Positions 25,174-35,059 of a stretch of 64,000 nucleotides of DNA are shown one piece after another. Source of the DNA: Catenovulum sediminis (GTDB taxonomy: Bacteria > Pseudomonadota > Gammaproteobacteria > Enterobacterales > Alteromonadaceae); NCBI RefSeq assembly GCF_040270295.1, contig NZ_JBELOE010000064.1; one strand, 5' to 3'. Under the pieces are notes generated by a model. It saw only the letters and a list, made by a program, of their open reading frames with translations, made no database searches and was not told where the DNA came from. Numbering within the stretch: position 1 is the first letter of the stretch; each line of letters starts with the position of its first letter. Both the position numbers and the translations under genes were made by a program.

Positions 25174-28074
25174 ATGGCTAAAAATCTAGCGTTAGAAATT
25201 GCAATTAAAGCTAAGAACTTAGCGAGTGACGCATTTGATAAAGTTAAAAGTTCGCTTACCAGTACATCAGCAACAGCAGGCAAAACCGAAAAATCGTTAG
25301 ACCAATTAAATAGCCAGCTTGACGAAATAGGTAAAGGCAAAGCAGTTATTGACGAATTTAAACTGCTGAACACTGAAATAAACCAATCTCAAACAAACCT
25401 TAAACAGCTTGAAAAAGCGCTCGATACATACATAAAAAACGCATCAGACGCTGAGCGCGAAACCGCCGAATTCAAAAATGAAACAGCCAACTTAAAAGCT
25501 GAAATTAAACGTACAGAGCAAGCGGTTAAAGATAAACGCACCGAGTTAAACAAAGTTGTTAAGTCGCTCAATATTGCGGGTGTAAATGCTGATGAGCTTA
25601 CCCGCGCAGAAAAACGATTGGCAGCAGACGCCAAAGATGTACGACAACAAATAGCAGCAAAAAATAAAGTATTGGGCGAGCAAACACGCGCTTTAACGGG
25701 GGCAAACGGCGGCATCGCTTCACTCACTAAAACCGTTGTTGGTTTAGGCGCTGCTTATGTAGGCGTAGACAAGTTATTTGATTCGTTAAGAGCAATTTTC
25801 ACAACTGGCGATAAATTCGAAAAGCTGCGTATTCAGTTCGAAGGTCTGATGGGCAGTGTTGAAGCGGGTGAACAAGCGACAGCATGGGTTAAAGACTTTA
25901 CTAAAAACACCCCGCTGCAACTTGAAGAAGTTAGCCAAGTCTTTGTAAAACTAAAATCATTCGGCATCGACCCAATGAATGGCAGTTTGCAGGCAATTAC
26001 CGACCAAGCGTTCAAATTGGGTGGCGGCTTTCAAGAAGTTGAAGGCATTTCACTCGCTCTTGGCCAAGCCTGGGCAAAACAAAAACTGCAAGGTGAAGAA
26101 ATACTGCAGTTGATAGAGCGCGGTGTACCTGTTTGGGAGCTGTTAGAAAAAGCTACAGGTAAAAATACACAAGAACTACAAAAGCTTAGCGAACAAGGAA
26201 AGTTGGGCCGAGATGTGATCCAACAGCTAATGGATACAATAGCGCAAGAAGCCGCTGGCTCAGCTGCTAAAAACATGGGCACGCTGAGTGGCTTAATCTC
26301 GAACGCTAAAGATAACCTAGCTCAGTTTTATAACGAAATATCTGAAGCTGGTGCAATGGAGTGGTTAAAAGAGCAGCTTGCCGATGTGAACGCCAGGTTT
26401 AAACAAATGGCCGAAGACGGCACACTTAAACAGTGGGCTAAAGGTATTTCAGATACCATTATTAGCATTGGTGAAGGCATTAAAAGCACCATCGGCTTTT
26501 TGGTTGAATATCGCACTCAAATTGCAACGGTTGTAACCGCGTGGGCTGCGCTTAAAGTGGGTTCATTCTTTAAAAATGTCGTCAGTGGTTCAGCCGCAGG
26601 TATTGCTGCATTATCTGACTTTGTAAAAAAGGGTGTTATACCAACAGATGTAGAAGTTAACAAAACCAATGCCAGTACCGGCAAATTTAACCGTTTATTG
26701 GGTAAGTTGGGTTTGGCGGCAGCTGCTCTAGCCGCTGGTGCAGCGCTTGGTAAACTCATCAATAAATTATTTGATCTGACAAAAGCGCAAGAACTGCACA
26801 CCAAAGGCATACTAGATGGTCAATACGCTCGAGGAAAGTACAAACAGCAACTGGAAGAAATAAACCAGCAAACCGGACAAAACTTTAAAACCTTAAAAGA
26901 AGCAATCGAGCAGCAAGAAAAAGGCAATCTTGTCTTAGATGAATCAACAAGCCGGTGGATTTTTTATGCTGAAGGTGTCGAGAAAGCCAGAGCTGCTCAA
27001 AAGCAAGCAGCTATTGAGTTAGAGCACAGCCAAAAAGCTGCTAAATATGCAGCAGAGCAAGTTGAAGAAAACAGCAAAGCTTGGGTTAAAAACCACAAAA
27101 CCACAGCAGACGCTAAACAGGTGTTAGACAAGCATATTGCAGCATTAGAAAAAGATTTACCTGCAGGCGCTCAGCGCAGCTTAGGCGCGTTAAAAGAGCT
27201 GCGCGGCGAACTTGAAGAGCAAATTAAAGCCAATAATAAACTCGAAGAGGCATACAAAACACTAGGCATTGAATCACCTAAAGCGTTGCAAGAAGCCGCA
27301 CAAAAGTCAGCTGCTGCATTTGAATTAATTCGTAATGATGCAAGTGCAAGTACAGAAGTAGTTCAGGATGCCTTTATCAAAATGGCTGAAGATGCTCAGC
27401 GTTACGCAGCTGCAACCAATACCACTATATCACCACAACTAAAATCGAAAGCCGCGGCGCTCGGTTTAACAGAACAATTAAAACACTTTTCGCAAAACGC
27501 AAAAGAATCAGCGCAAAGCACATATCAATTCAATAAATCATTGAACGACACATTGCCCGCTATTAACAAAACAAATGAAGCACTACAAAAGCAACTAGAC
27601 ATTCAAGAACAATTAAACAACGAACGCAAAGACTACAACGCAGAAGACAGCAGAAATGATTTAACAGAGTCACGTACTTTGTCTACCGTTGGGTTAAACA
27701 ACGAAGACATCAGTAAGATGAATATGCGAGAGCTAACATCATTGCGTGCGCGGTTTGATAAAGCTTCATATACCAGCAGTTTTAAACATATGCGCGACTA
27801 CTATGGCGAGCAGATGAAGATAGTTGACGAGCAAATGAACAAGCTGGAAATGGCATCACGCAAGCAGACCAAGCCGCAAGATACCAATAGCACCAATATA
27901 AATACTGTTACAAGTTCAGGTGGTTCAAGCACTGTTGATAGTTATTCAACAACAGACAATACGCGCGCAATACGACAATTAACTGAATCAATCGATTTAC
28001 TGCGCTTTACGCTTGAAAGTCAGGGCGACGGCGACTTTTTAACTCAGTTAGAAGCGATTAAGAGCACATCATGA
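25174..28074 (+). CDS. Tail tape measure protein
   Basis: 966 aa. An N-terminal coiled coil (about 25-175) is followed by a conserved tape-measure N domain (about 185-380: FEKLRIQFEGLMGSVEAGEQAT...VEGISLALGQAWAKQKLQGEEILQLIERGVPVWELL). Hydrophobic segments (about 420-530, AALAAGAALGKL) and long charged helices come next. It sets tail length and is needed for DNA ejection. It ends with a 4-bp overlap with the next gene. Confidence 0.93.
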   Translation: MAKNLALEIAIKAKNLASDAFDKVKSSLTSTSATAGKTEKSLDQLNSQLDEIGKGKAVIDEFKLLNTEINQSQTNLKQLEKALDTYIKNASDAERETAEFKNETANLKAEIKRTEQAVKDKRTELNKVVKSLNIAGVNADELTRAEKRLAADAKDVRQQIAAKNKVLGEQTRALTGANGGIASLTKTVVGLGAAYVGVDKLFDSLRAIFTTGDKFEKLRIQFEGLMGSVEAGEQATAWVKDFTKNTPLQLEEVSQVFVKLKSFGIDPMNGSLQAITDQAFKLGGGFQEVEGISLALGQAWAKQKLQGEEILQLIERGVPVWELLEKATGKNTQELQKLSEQGKLGRDVIQQLMDTIAQEAAGSAAKNMGTLSGLISNAKDNLAQFYNEISEAGAMEWLKEQLADVNARFKQMAEDGTLKQWAKGISDTIISIGEGIKSTIGFLVEYRTQIATVVTAWAALKVGSFFKNVVSGSAAGIAALSDFVKKGVIPTDVEVNKTNASTGKFNRLLGKLGLAAAALAAGAALGKLINKLFDLTKAQELHTKGILDGQYARGKYKQQLEEINQQTGQNFKTLKEAIEQQEKGNLVLDESTSRWIFYAEGVEKARAAQKQAAIELEHSQKAAKYAAEQVEENSKAWVKNHKTTADAKQVLDKHIAALEKDLPAGAQRSLGALKELRGELEEQIKANNKLEEAYKTLGIESPKALQEAAQKSAAAFELIRNDASASTEVVQDAFIKMAEDAQRYAAATNTTISPQLKSKAAALGLTEQLKHFSQNAKESAQSTYQFNKSLNDTLPAINKTNEALQKQLDIQEQLNNERKDYNAEDSRNDLTESRTLSTVGLNNEDISKMNMRELTSLRARFDKASYTSSFKHMRDYYGEQMKIVDEQMNKLEMASRKQTKPQDTNSTNINTVTSSGGSSTVDSYSTTDNTRAIRQLTESIDLLRFTLESQGDGDFLTQLEAIKSTS

Positions 28075-28439
28075 TCATCATTGACGGCACCATAAATTTA
28101 CCGGAATTCACATGGCAAAACCGCTACGGTTATAGCCCTGTAAACGCGCAAAACACTTATGCAACCGATGGCGCTTTATTTGTTGAACAATCGCAAGTGC
28201 TAGCTGGCCGCCCCATTATATTAATCAGTAATAGCGAACCCACCGCGTTATTTACACAACTTGAAGCACACGCAACCGCTAATGCATCAAATGAATTTAC
28301 TTTGAGCATTAACGGCACTGACTACAACGTGATGTGGGATTTTTCACAGCAAGCTGTTAGCGGCAGCCCAGACATTAATTTTGCAGATGCCGATCCTGAT
28401 TACATTAACAACATTACTTTACGTTTTATTGAGGTTTAA
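28071..28439 (+). CDS. Tail protein, distal-tail-like, uncertain
   Basis: 122 aa, mainly beta. It starts with ATGA overlap on the tape measure stop. Tape measure genes in long-tailed phages are followed by distal tail or baseplate proteins. I see no family motif; the sequence MIIIDGTINLPEFTWQNRYGY suggests a beta-barrel start. The function is inferred from position. Confidence 0.6.
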   Translation: MIIIDGTINLPEFTWQNRYGYSPVNAQNTYATDGALFVEQSQVLAGRPIILISNSEPTALFTQLEAHATANASNEFTLSINGTDYNVMWDFSQQAVSGSPDINFADADPDYINNITLRFIEV

Positions 28440-28441
28440 CC

Positions 28442-28954
28442 ATGACGATTACGCGCTCAGATATCAAGCTGGCCAAGTCACAAAAAATGACAGATGAAGT
28501 CGACGCGGGCGGATTTCGCACAAGCAATATAGTCGAAGACGGTAAGCTCAATGAGATATTTGATAACGTCGGAACCATAGATCATGCAGCTGGCAATGTC
28601 AGTTTGCGCAAAGTATTTGCAACCGTCGATACAGCAAATACCAGCACTTACGGCAACGCGCATATTATTATCGCTAAGCCGCCGGAAGATAGCCGCGTTT
28701 CAGTAATGGCCTTTGTGGGTGATAACGAAGGCGAATTAAATAGTGACGCAAAAGAACGCGCCGAAGGGTTTTCAACTAAAACACTTGTGATTACAGATAG
28801 CCAGACATTGGGCGAGCAATTCGCCGATGCAACTGCTTTGTATCTAACGACTGGTTATAGCTTTGAAGTGGATAAAGTTTATTTTATTGGCATTGAATAT
28901 AGTCAGCCAGAGTCGAACGATTTACCTAAAGGGGGGTCAGTATTTCAAAGTTAA
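28442..28954 (+). CDS. N-terminal part of a frameshifted tail protein
   Basis: 170 aa; the frame stops after LPKGGSVFQS. The preceding sequence flows naturally into the next frame: K-G-G then Q-Y-F-K-V. The break falls in a run of six G (28931-28936); five G would join the two frames into one protein of about 862 aa. It is either a one-base insertion, a sequencing error or a programmed +1 shift. The N-terminal domain is beta-rich. It follows the previous gene by 2 bp. Confidence 0.8.
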   Translation: MTITRSDIKLAKSQKMTDEVDAGGFRTSNIVEDGKLNEIFDNVGTIDHAAGNVSLRKVFATVDTANTSTYGNAHIIIAKPPEDSRVSVMAFVGDNEGELNSDAKERAEGFSTKTLVITDSQTLGEQFADATALYLTTGYSFEVDKVYFIGIEYSQPESNDLPKGGSVFQS

Positions 28955-31031
28955 AAAAGTGACTAACTTTGGTACTGAATTACATGTTGAAATAGATCCG
29001 CCGCTAATCAAAAACTACCCGAAAACAGCGACGGTGTTTGATCCAACGGTTGGTCAAGCTGGTGCTATGGTCGAAATTCAGCCAACTGTATTACGTGAGA
29101 CTTCAGAGCATGTCAAAAATGCACAATATGTTGGTGTCACTGAACTCGCGGATGACATAACTGCGGGCGATGATGTATTCACAGTTGCTGAAACACAAAC
29201 TCAACTTGTTCCGTTCATCAAAGGTATATTTACAGAAGACTCGGCAGTAAGCGTTGAAACGTCGGATGCATACAAACCATTAAATGAAGACGGTACCGGA
29301 AAAGTACGAACCGAAACACTGACAACAACAGCCATCGCACCCGCCACAAATTTTATTTTAGAAAGTGCAATTGTACCTAAATCCGGCAGTATCACAGCAA
29401 CAGCGTCATGGCTTGTCACGCCTGAGCACGCCATAAATTTAAAAGTGAATGAAGCAGGCACAGTCTCTGGCTCAGTCAGTTACGAAAATGGACAGTTTCG
29501 AGTTGTATTTACGTCAACCATTCCGCTAGATGCCACCGTTACTGTTAATTTTATCTCACAAAATGCATACCCACCGACGACTACAGATGATGTTACACCC
29601 GACGCTAACGATGCAAATTTGTACAACTACAACTTGCCAGCAGACACCGCTATTGTTGAAGGTAGTTTGTTGTTTGAACAAGTCACCTCGGCAACACCTG
29701 ACAGCAAAACCATAGAACGTTTATACGATAAAGCAGGCGATATTTTGAAAAAATCGACTGTGCAAAACTTTGGTACCTACTTTAGTCAAACCACAACTTT
29801 AACCAATGTGGGCAGTATAGATTACCAGTCGGGTGATATTCGTTGGACTGAAAATGGCACCAGTTTGCCGCAAGAGTTGTTTAACAATATGTATCTTAAA
29901 AACTTGTTAGCAACAACCAGCAACTTAACGTTCAACATTACAACGGATGAATTTAAGCGTGAATCACTTAATATTCGTGCGACTTTGCCTAATGACAATT
30001 TAGTGAGTTTATCGGCTGATGCGAATGGCGACATTACAGGTACAGGCGGCTCGGGCACCGTGTCGCTAGATGGTTTGGTCAGTGTTACGTTTGATTCGCC
30101 TGTGTTGGCTGAGTCTATCCAATACGATTATGTTTTTTATAAAGATACGGCGGTACCAGAAGCATTAACTGGAATTGATCCAGTTCGTTTGCCGACAAAT
30201 GGCCGTGTGCCTTTTATCCGTCAGTTTGATGTGATTGTTATTCACAACACTCAAGAACAAGCATTAGCCACGCCAGCCATTAACGATACCATTAATTTAG
30301 GCCGTATTAATGTGGGCTGGGTAGATATTGTGGATGCAAACGGCATTAGTGTATATACAGCCGACGATCAGCATTATTCACTCGACCAAGCCACAGGCAT
30401 TGTAACTGTTAATACAGATTGGCTAGCACAGGGTTTTACCGCACCGTTTACCGCGTTTGACATGATAGAAGAAACTGTTTTAGTCAGTGGTGTGCAAGGC
30501 AACAGAGTGTACACCGCATTACCCATTTCACGAGATTATACAGCCGGTGAAACCTACATTAGCACAGCTTTGCAATTGGGGGATTTATTCGCCCAGGTTA
30601 AGCACGTTTTTGACCAACAAACATGGCTGGGAAACTGGACGAACGAAGTGACTGGCGATCCTGCCGATGCAGGCTTTGACAATATCAATAACCCGATATC
30701 TGTCAATAATCGCAGTGCAATAACAGAGCGCTGGCGCATTGAGTTTTTAGATTCTGACAATTTTGAGTTATACGGCGAGCAGCTCGGCTTAGTTGCAACT
30801 GGCAATAAAACGGTCGACTTTAGCCCAATAAACCCACAAACCAGCCTGCCTTATTTTACAGTTCCAACAGCGGGTTGGTCTGGCGGTTGGAGCATCGGCA
30901 ACATTCTGCGATTTAACACCATTGGTGCAGCAAAACCCATTTGGTTTGTACGTTCAGTGCTGCCCAGCAACGCATCAATTGAACAAGACGATATCCGCGT
31001 GCAAGTGCGCGGCAATATTACACAAGCGTAA
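28863..31031 (+). CDS. Large tail protein, C-terminal part after the frameshift
   Basis: The open frame gives 722 aa. Its first about 22 codons overlap the previous gene out of frame and are unlikely to be used; the real protein probably continues from 28932 onward as part of 28442-31031. The long beta-rich sequence has repeated Ig-like or tail-fibre-like segments and pairs of TTTL/ITAT strands. It is probably a tail tip, baseplate or fibre component. No start with an RBS supports 28863 as a separate start. Confidence 0.75.
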   Translation: MKWIKFILLALNIVSQSRTIYLKGGQYFKVKKVTNFGTELHVEIDPPLIKNYPKTATVFDPTVGQAGAMVEIQPTVLRETSEHVKNAQYVGVTELADDITAGDDVFTVAETQTQLVPFIKGIFTEDSAVSVETSDAYKPLNEDGTGKVRTETLTTTAIAPATNFILESAIVPKSGSITATASWLVTPEHAINLKVNEAGTVSGSVSYENGQFRVVFTSTIPLDATVTVNFISQNAYPPTTTDDVTPDANDANLYNYNLPADTAIVEGSLLFEQVTSATPDSKTIERLYDKAGDILKKSTVQNFGTYFSQTTTLTNVGSIDYQSGDIRWTENGTSLPQELFNNMYLKNLLATTSNLTFNITTDEFKRESLNIRATLPNDNLVSLSADANGDITGTGGSGTVSLDGLVSVTFDSPVLAESIQYDYVFYKDTAVPEALTGIDPVRLPTNGRVPFIRQFDVIVIHNTQEQALATPAINDTINLGRINVGWVDIVDANGISVYTADDQHYSLDQATGIVTVNTDWLAQGFTAPFTAFDMIEETVLVSGVQGNRVYTALPISRDYTAGETYISTALQLGDLFAQVKHVFDQQTWLGNWTNEVTGDPADAGFDNINNPISVNNRSAITERWRIEFLDSDNFELYGEQLGLVATGNKTVDFSPINPQTSLPYFTVPTAGWSGGWSIGNILRFNTIGAAKPIWFVRSVLPSNASIEQDDIRVQVRGNITQA

Positions 31032-31048
31032 TTCGGGAGTTTTAGTTT

Positions 31049-32134
31049 ATGGCATTAGATACCAGTAAGTTTTTAGGGGGCGATGGCAGTGCGGGTAGTC
31101 CTTATATTATTCATGATGCGGATGCGCTGCTAGCAATATTTAATAATCAACATACGGATGGTTCTGCGCGAAACAAAAAATTCATCTTAGTTGCTGATAT
31201 TGATTTAACATATTTGCCTTCTCTGAGCGGAACTTCAACACAATGTGAAAATTCTTTACTGGATGGAAGTGGGCATTGTATTTATTTTCCATACTTTAGC
31301 CCGAGTACTTTATCTTCAGGTCTACAGTTATCTAATGTTGAGTTAAACTTTTCTGGCGGCGGCTTTTCATCAGTGTCAATTTTTGATGACAGAACAAACA
31401 GCCAGTATAGTCATTCAAGATTTACATCAGTTTTATTCAGCGGTTTTTTAGATTCAGGGGGGCGTTTAACGACTCTTGCAAGAGATTACTTTATTGACTG
31501 TGTCGCAAATTTAGCCAGTGCAGCATACATAACAACGTCCACCTCGGGTACCGTTAATTACAATTATGTGATTAATGGTACAGCAGCGTTATCCGGTGCT
31601 GTTGAGGTATCAGTTGAAGATAGCGTAGTAGCAAGTTCATATCCTAATTTAGATACTGAAAATTGGGACATTTCAGATGGCCTTATTCCAACCCCTAAAT
31701 TAAAACCCTATACAGGCTTACCCGTTACACGAGTTGCGGGCATCACAAAAATTGACGGTGTGCCGACAAAAAGACGAATAACGGTGCAAGATTTAAATAG
31801 TGGGCGAGTCGCTCGAATGTTCAGCGATGCGCTTACGGGTGAATTCAGTATTCAAACTTCACCGCACAAAGCGAACTTGACTGTGATTGTCGATGATGAA
31901 ATGGGCAACCAGATTAAAGAAAATACAGCATACGCGCTTGGTGATATCGTGTATCCGGCTGATTATGTGGGTATCGTGTATGTATGCACTAGCGCAGGCA
32001 CAACCCACTCTGAGTTGCCAAGCAGCTACCCAACTAGTGGTGACTTTACAAGTGGAACTGCAGCTTTTAGCGCAAAGCCGATCAACAAACCTCAAGTATT
32101 CAGCCCTGTAAAACCTGAAATTATTCTGGAATAA
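31049..32134 (+). CDS. Probable tail fibre/receptor-binding protein
   Basis: 361 aa. Residues 1-210 look like an irregular beta-helix (FLGGDGSAGSPYIIHDADALLAIFN..., many S/G turns), as in GLUG or pectate-lyase-like fibres. A short linker leads to a beta domain (about 225-300, TKIDGVPTKRRITVQDLNSG) and a carbohydrate-binding-like end (AYALGDIVYPADYVGIVYVCTSAGTT). It is a host-recognition candidate by layout and position. Confidence 0.65.
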   Translation: MALDTSKFLGGDGSAGSPYIIHDADALLAIFNNQHTDGSARNKKFILVADIDLTYLPSLSGTSTQCENSLLDGSGHCIYFPYFSPSTLSSGLQLSNVELNFSGGGFSSVSIFDDRTNSQYSHSRFTSVLFSGFLDSGGRLTTLARDYFIDCVANLASAAYITTSTSGTVNYNYVINGTAALSGAVEVSVEDSVVASSYPNLDTENWDISDGLIPTPKLKPYTGLPVTRVAGITKIDGVPTKRRITVQDLNSGRVARMFSDALTGEFSIQTSPHKANLTVIVDDEMGNQIKENTAYALGDIVYPADYVGIVYVCTSAGTTHSELPSSYPTSGDFTSGTAAFSAKPINKPQVFSPVKPEIILE

Positions 32135-32137
32135 GTT

Positions 32138-32890
32138 ATGGCGTTGAAATATCAATATGCACCGGATGGCGCTGATTTAGTTTCGAATACAACAGATAAA
32201 GTAGCCGGTGCGCTCACTGGCTGTATTTTATTTATGGGCGAATCAGCTGCAGATTTACGACCATTCTATAACCCAAATGCGGGTAACTTAGTATCTGATT
32301 CAATGGGATTGGTTACGCTGTTAAGTTCGGTCGCGAGTGATGTTGTTGGTGCGGGTGGTGGCCCAAAATATTTGTTGCAAGGTCAAACCAAACAGTCGCA
32401 GAGTGTTGTCAGTCGGCCTATTGTTGTAACGCAACTTGAAAATGGAGCGCCAAAACAGGTCGGGTATGGCCACAGTCGGGCTGTTGATGGTGGCTTTACA
32501 CTCGGAATTTATGCGAATACCGATAACGCCGTGATTGCTACATCTTGGCAGAATTTTGGCCAAGAATTCGTACCTGCATCACTTGTGTATTCGGGTGATG
32601 TATTAAGACCAACTAGCCCAAATGGTTTTGTATATCACGCTATAAATAGTGGAGTACTCGGTGCGGCCGAGCCTGAGTGGCCAACAATTGAAGGAGATGA
32701 AATAACAAGCGGCAACGTAACCTTGCAGGCGGTTGTGTATTATCAACCTGTTTCACATGCACCCATTGATATCGTGAAAAACTATGTATCAGGAGAGTTT
32801 CCGGCAGAAATCCGACAAGCAGACGCTTGCCCTGTGTTTGATCCTGATAGTTTTGAACTATCAACCGAAGTGCGGGCCATGTTTGCATGA
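32138..32890 (+). CDS. Tail-associated protein, unknown
   Basis: 250 aa. A short N-terminal segment (MALKYQYAPDGADLVSNTTDKVAG) precedes a beta-rich body. Residues 155-200 repeat the pattern seen in the neighbour fibre protein (SGDVLRPTSPNGFVYHAINSGVLGAAEPEWP), typical of carbohydrate-binding modules in fibres. It overlaps the next gene by 4 bp. The function is inferred from position. Confidence 0.6.
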   Translation: MALKYQYAPDGADLVSNTTDKVAGALTGCILFMGESAADLRPFYNPNAGNLVSDSMGLVTLLSSVASDVVGAGGGPKYLLQGQTKQSQSVVSRPIVVTQLENGAPKQVGYGHSRAVDGGFTLGIYANTDNAVIATSWQNFGQEFVPASLVYSGDVLRPTSPNGFVYHAINSGVLGAAEPEWPTIEGDEITSGNVTLQAVVYYQPVSHAPIDIVKNYVSGEFPAEIRQADACPVFDPDSFELSTEVRAMFA

Positions 32891-34674
32891 TTTTTAATTT
32901 CAATAACAATAATTACCAACCACCAGTACCACTATTATTTAATTTTGGTGTGAACCATGTTGTTATTGAACCTGCTGATCCACCACCCAATACAATCGCG
33001 CCACTTTTATTCAGTTATAAACAAACCCAACGCGTTGATGCTGATTTTGACATTGAATATTTGCAGCCAACGGAACAAGAAAATCAATTGTTTCAAACAA
33101 ACTGGCAAGAAGTTAAGCCCACTATTGTCTATTTAGCGACTGACTTTTTGCACATTGAACAAACCAATTCAACTGCAGTAAAAATGCAGTGGAGTCATAA
33201 AGCAGATGATGCCACCAATCTCACCACTATATATATAGAAGCTGAGGCATTAGTAAACGGCTATGTATCATTATTCAATCACAGTAAAATCATTGCTGCT
33301 GATTTACGCACCAATTATGAGCTACCGCCTAAGTTTGAAACGACATTTAAAACGCGGTACCAGCATTTAGTATCAGACAGCATTCATTACAAAGCTCGCT
33401 TCAATCACGTCGAACAATTTACGAATCATACGACCGTTGTTTGGGGGCCGGTACCATACTTTCATATCTGCCACTTTGAATACATTACCCCCGAACCAAA
33501 CCAGATTAAGTTTAATTTTTGGGATAACTCGCAGCCGTCTTTAACGTTCAACTTTGATGGCCAACAAAACAAAAAAGTGTGCGTGACTGGCGGCAGCTTT
33601 TTTGTGCCCAACACGTCAGCACCCACAATAGACAAGCCAATCATTACAACTGTTTATCGCAGGAGAGTTCACACAGTGATCCACTCATTAAAATGCTATC
33701 GAGATTCAGACAATACCCAAGTTCACATCACCTCATTCAATATGAATACCAGCCGCGATCAATGGGGCTTTAGTTTTGCGATGCAGTGCGCAAGTAAAGG
33801 CGAAGCGCAAAAGCTTGCTCATATAAATGGTGAACCGGTAGACGTTCGCATTGAATTAAACGGCCATATTATTCGCGGCATAGCTGAAAACATCAGCAGA
33901 ACAAAAGTATTTGGCAGCAATAAATATAGTGTGTCGGGCCGCTCTATTGCTGCACGACTGGCTGAACCGTTTGAAATTCCAATTGCTTACAGTAATTCAA
34001 GTGCGATGAATGCAACGCAAATAATAGATGATGTATTAACAGGCACAGGTTGGACATACACCTTTGATTTAACTGATTGGCTTATCCCTGCTGGTGCGTT
34101 GAATTTGCAATCTGCATCGACTATGGATGTGATCGCAACCATTGCCAAAGCAGCTGGCGGCATTGTTATCGCCGATACAGATTTTAAAGACATTCAGCTG
34201 ATACCCAGAAATAAAGCCCCGTTTTGGACACTTGGCCAAGCAACCGAAGACCATCAGATTAATGATTCAGTCATACTCAACATCAGCGACAACCCAGCCA
34301 ACACACCTTTATATAATGCGGTTTTCGTGCGCGGCGAACAGCAAGGCGTATCAACCAAAATCAAACGCAGCGGGACGCAAGGTGACAAGTTAGCAGCCGA
34401 TGTTGTTGACCCACTCATTACCCATATAGATGCAGCGCGGCAACGTGGTACCAGCGAACTGGCCGAAAGCGGAAAAGGTGCAAACATCAAACTAACCACA
34501 ACGATTATGAACGGTTTACCCCTGATTAATCCGGGCGCACTTATCGCAATTGATGAATCAGCCGAGCAATATAAATTAGTGTGTGACAGCACAAGCGTAT
34601 CCGCTCAAGTGAATCAGCGCGGATTATTAACAGTGCGCCAATCAATTACAGGGTACCGAAGCTATGAGCAATAA
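32887..34674 (+). CDS. Tail hub/baseplate-hub-like protein
   Basis: 595 aa. The N-terminal about 200 residues are unique and beta-rich. The C-terminal 350 residues have the order of tail hub proteins (VTSFNMNTSRDQWGFSFAMQC, NISRTKVFGSNKYSVSGRSIAARLAEP, TQIIDDVLTGTGWTYTFD, IIDDV-type and LIDPG-like motif GLPLINPGALIAIDESAEQYKLV). It resembles T4 gp27/Mu gp44-type hubs. It overlaps the next small gene by 11 bp. Confidence 0.7.
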   Translation: MIFNFNNNNYQPPVPLLFNFGVNHVVIEPADPPPNTIAPLLFSYKQTQRVDADFDIEYLQPTEQENQLFQTNWQEVKPTIVYLATDFLHIEQTNSTAVKMQWSHKADDATNLTTIYIEAEALVNGYVSLFNHSKIIAADLRTNYELPPKFETTFKTRYQHLVSDSIHYKARFNHVEQFTNHTTVVWGPVPYFHICHFEYITPEPNQIKFNFWDNSQPSLTFNFDGQQNKKVCVTGGSFFVPNTSAPTIDKPIITTVYRRRVHTVIHSLKCYRDSDNTQVHITSFNMNTSRDQWGFSFAMQCASKGEAQKLAHINGEPVDVRIELNGHIIRGIAENISRTKVFGSNKYSVSGRSIAARLAEPFEIPIAYSNSSAMNATQIIDDVLTGTGWTYTFDLTDWLIPAGALNLQSASTMDVIATIAKAAGGIVIADTDFKDIQLIPRNKAPFWTLGQATEDHQINDSVILNISDNPANTPLYNAVFVRGEQQGVSTKIKRSGTQGDKLAADVVDPLITHIDAARQRGTSELAESGKGANIKLTTTIMNGLPLINPGALIAIDESAEQYKLVCDSTSVSAQVNQRGLLTVRQSITGYRSYEQ

Positions 34675-34894
34675 CCTAAAGCGACTATCGGCCCTAGTCG
34701 GCAATCAACAAACAAAAACAGTGGCAACCGTTGTTGCGACAAATGCAGACAACACAATAAAGGTGCAATTAAACAGCGGCGCACAGATTAATGTACTGGG
34801 CAGCGGTTATGCGGTTAATGACAAAGTATATATAGAAGGAAATCGAATAGTCGGGCAAGCAACTGATTTGCCCTATACAGAATTAGATATTTAA
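34664..34894 (+). CDS. Small OB-like tail protein
   Basis: 76 aa. Composition and pattern (TVATVVATNADNTIKVQLNSGAQINVLGSGYAVNDKVYIEGNRIVGQA) suggest a small beta-barrel (OB/spike-like) domain. It overlaps the hub gene and ends the tail block. It could cap or extend the hub, as small spike proteins do; unproven. Confidence 0.6.
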   Translation: MSNNLKRLSALVGNQQTKTVATVVATNADNTIKVQLNSGAQINVLGSGYAVNDKVYIEGNRIVGQATDLPYTELDI

Positions 34895-34903
34895 AACGAA
34901 CGC

Positions 34904-34936
34904 GCAACAGCAGATGCTACCAACATCCGCTGTTGC
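34904..34936 (+). terminator. Strong hairpin after the tail genes
   Basis: GCAACAGCAGATG and CATCCGCTGTTGC pair over 13 positions with one mismatch and a 7-base loop. No T-run follows, so it may be a processing or attenuation hairpin rather than a classic terminator. It lies before the methyltransferase gene. Confidence 0.5.
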
Positions 34937-35059
34937 ATTCACCCAACTGCGACAACAGTTGAGCTTCATCAAGGCGTCCGTGCTACGTCGACATAGCAAA
35001 CGGGAGCCTACGCAACTTATTGAATTTGATCAATATTTTTAACGGTATACGAGGCTCAA

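Noticed and set aside
29530..29715. Small frames within the large tail gene
   Set aside because: They are shadows with unusual composition and no RBS.
34913..35041. A 42-codon rightward frame in the gap before the methyltransferase
   Set aside because: It overlaps the strong hairpin, has no RBS and shows no domain.
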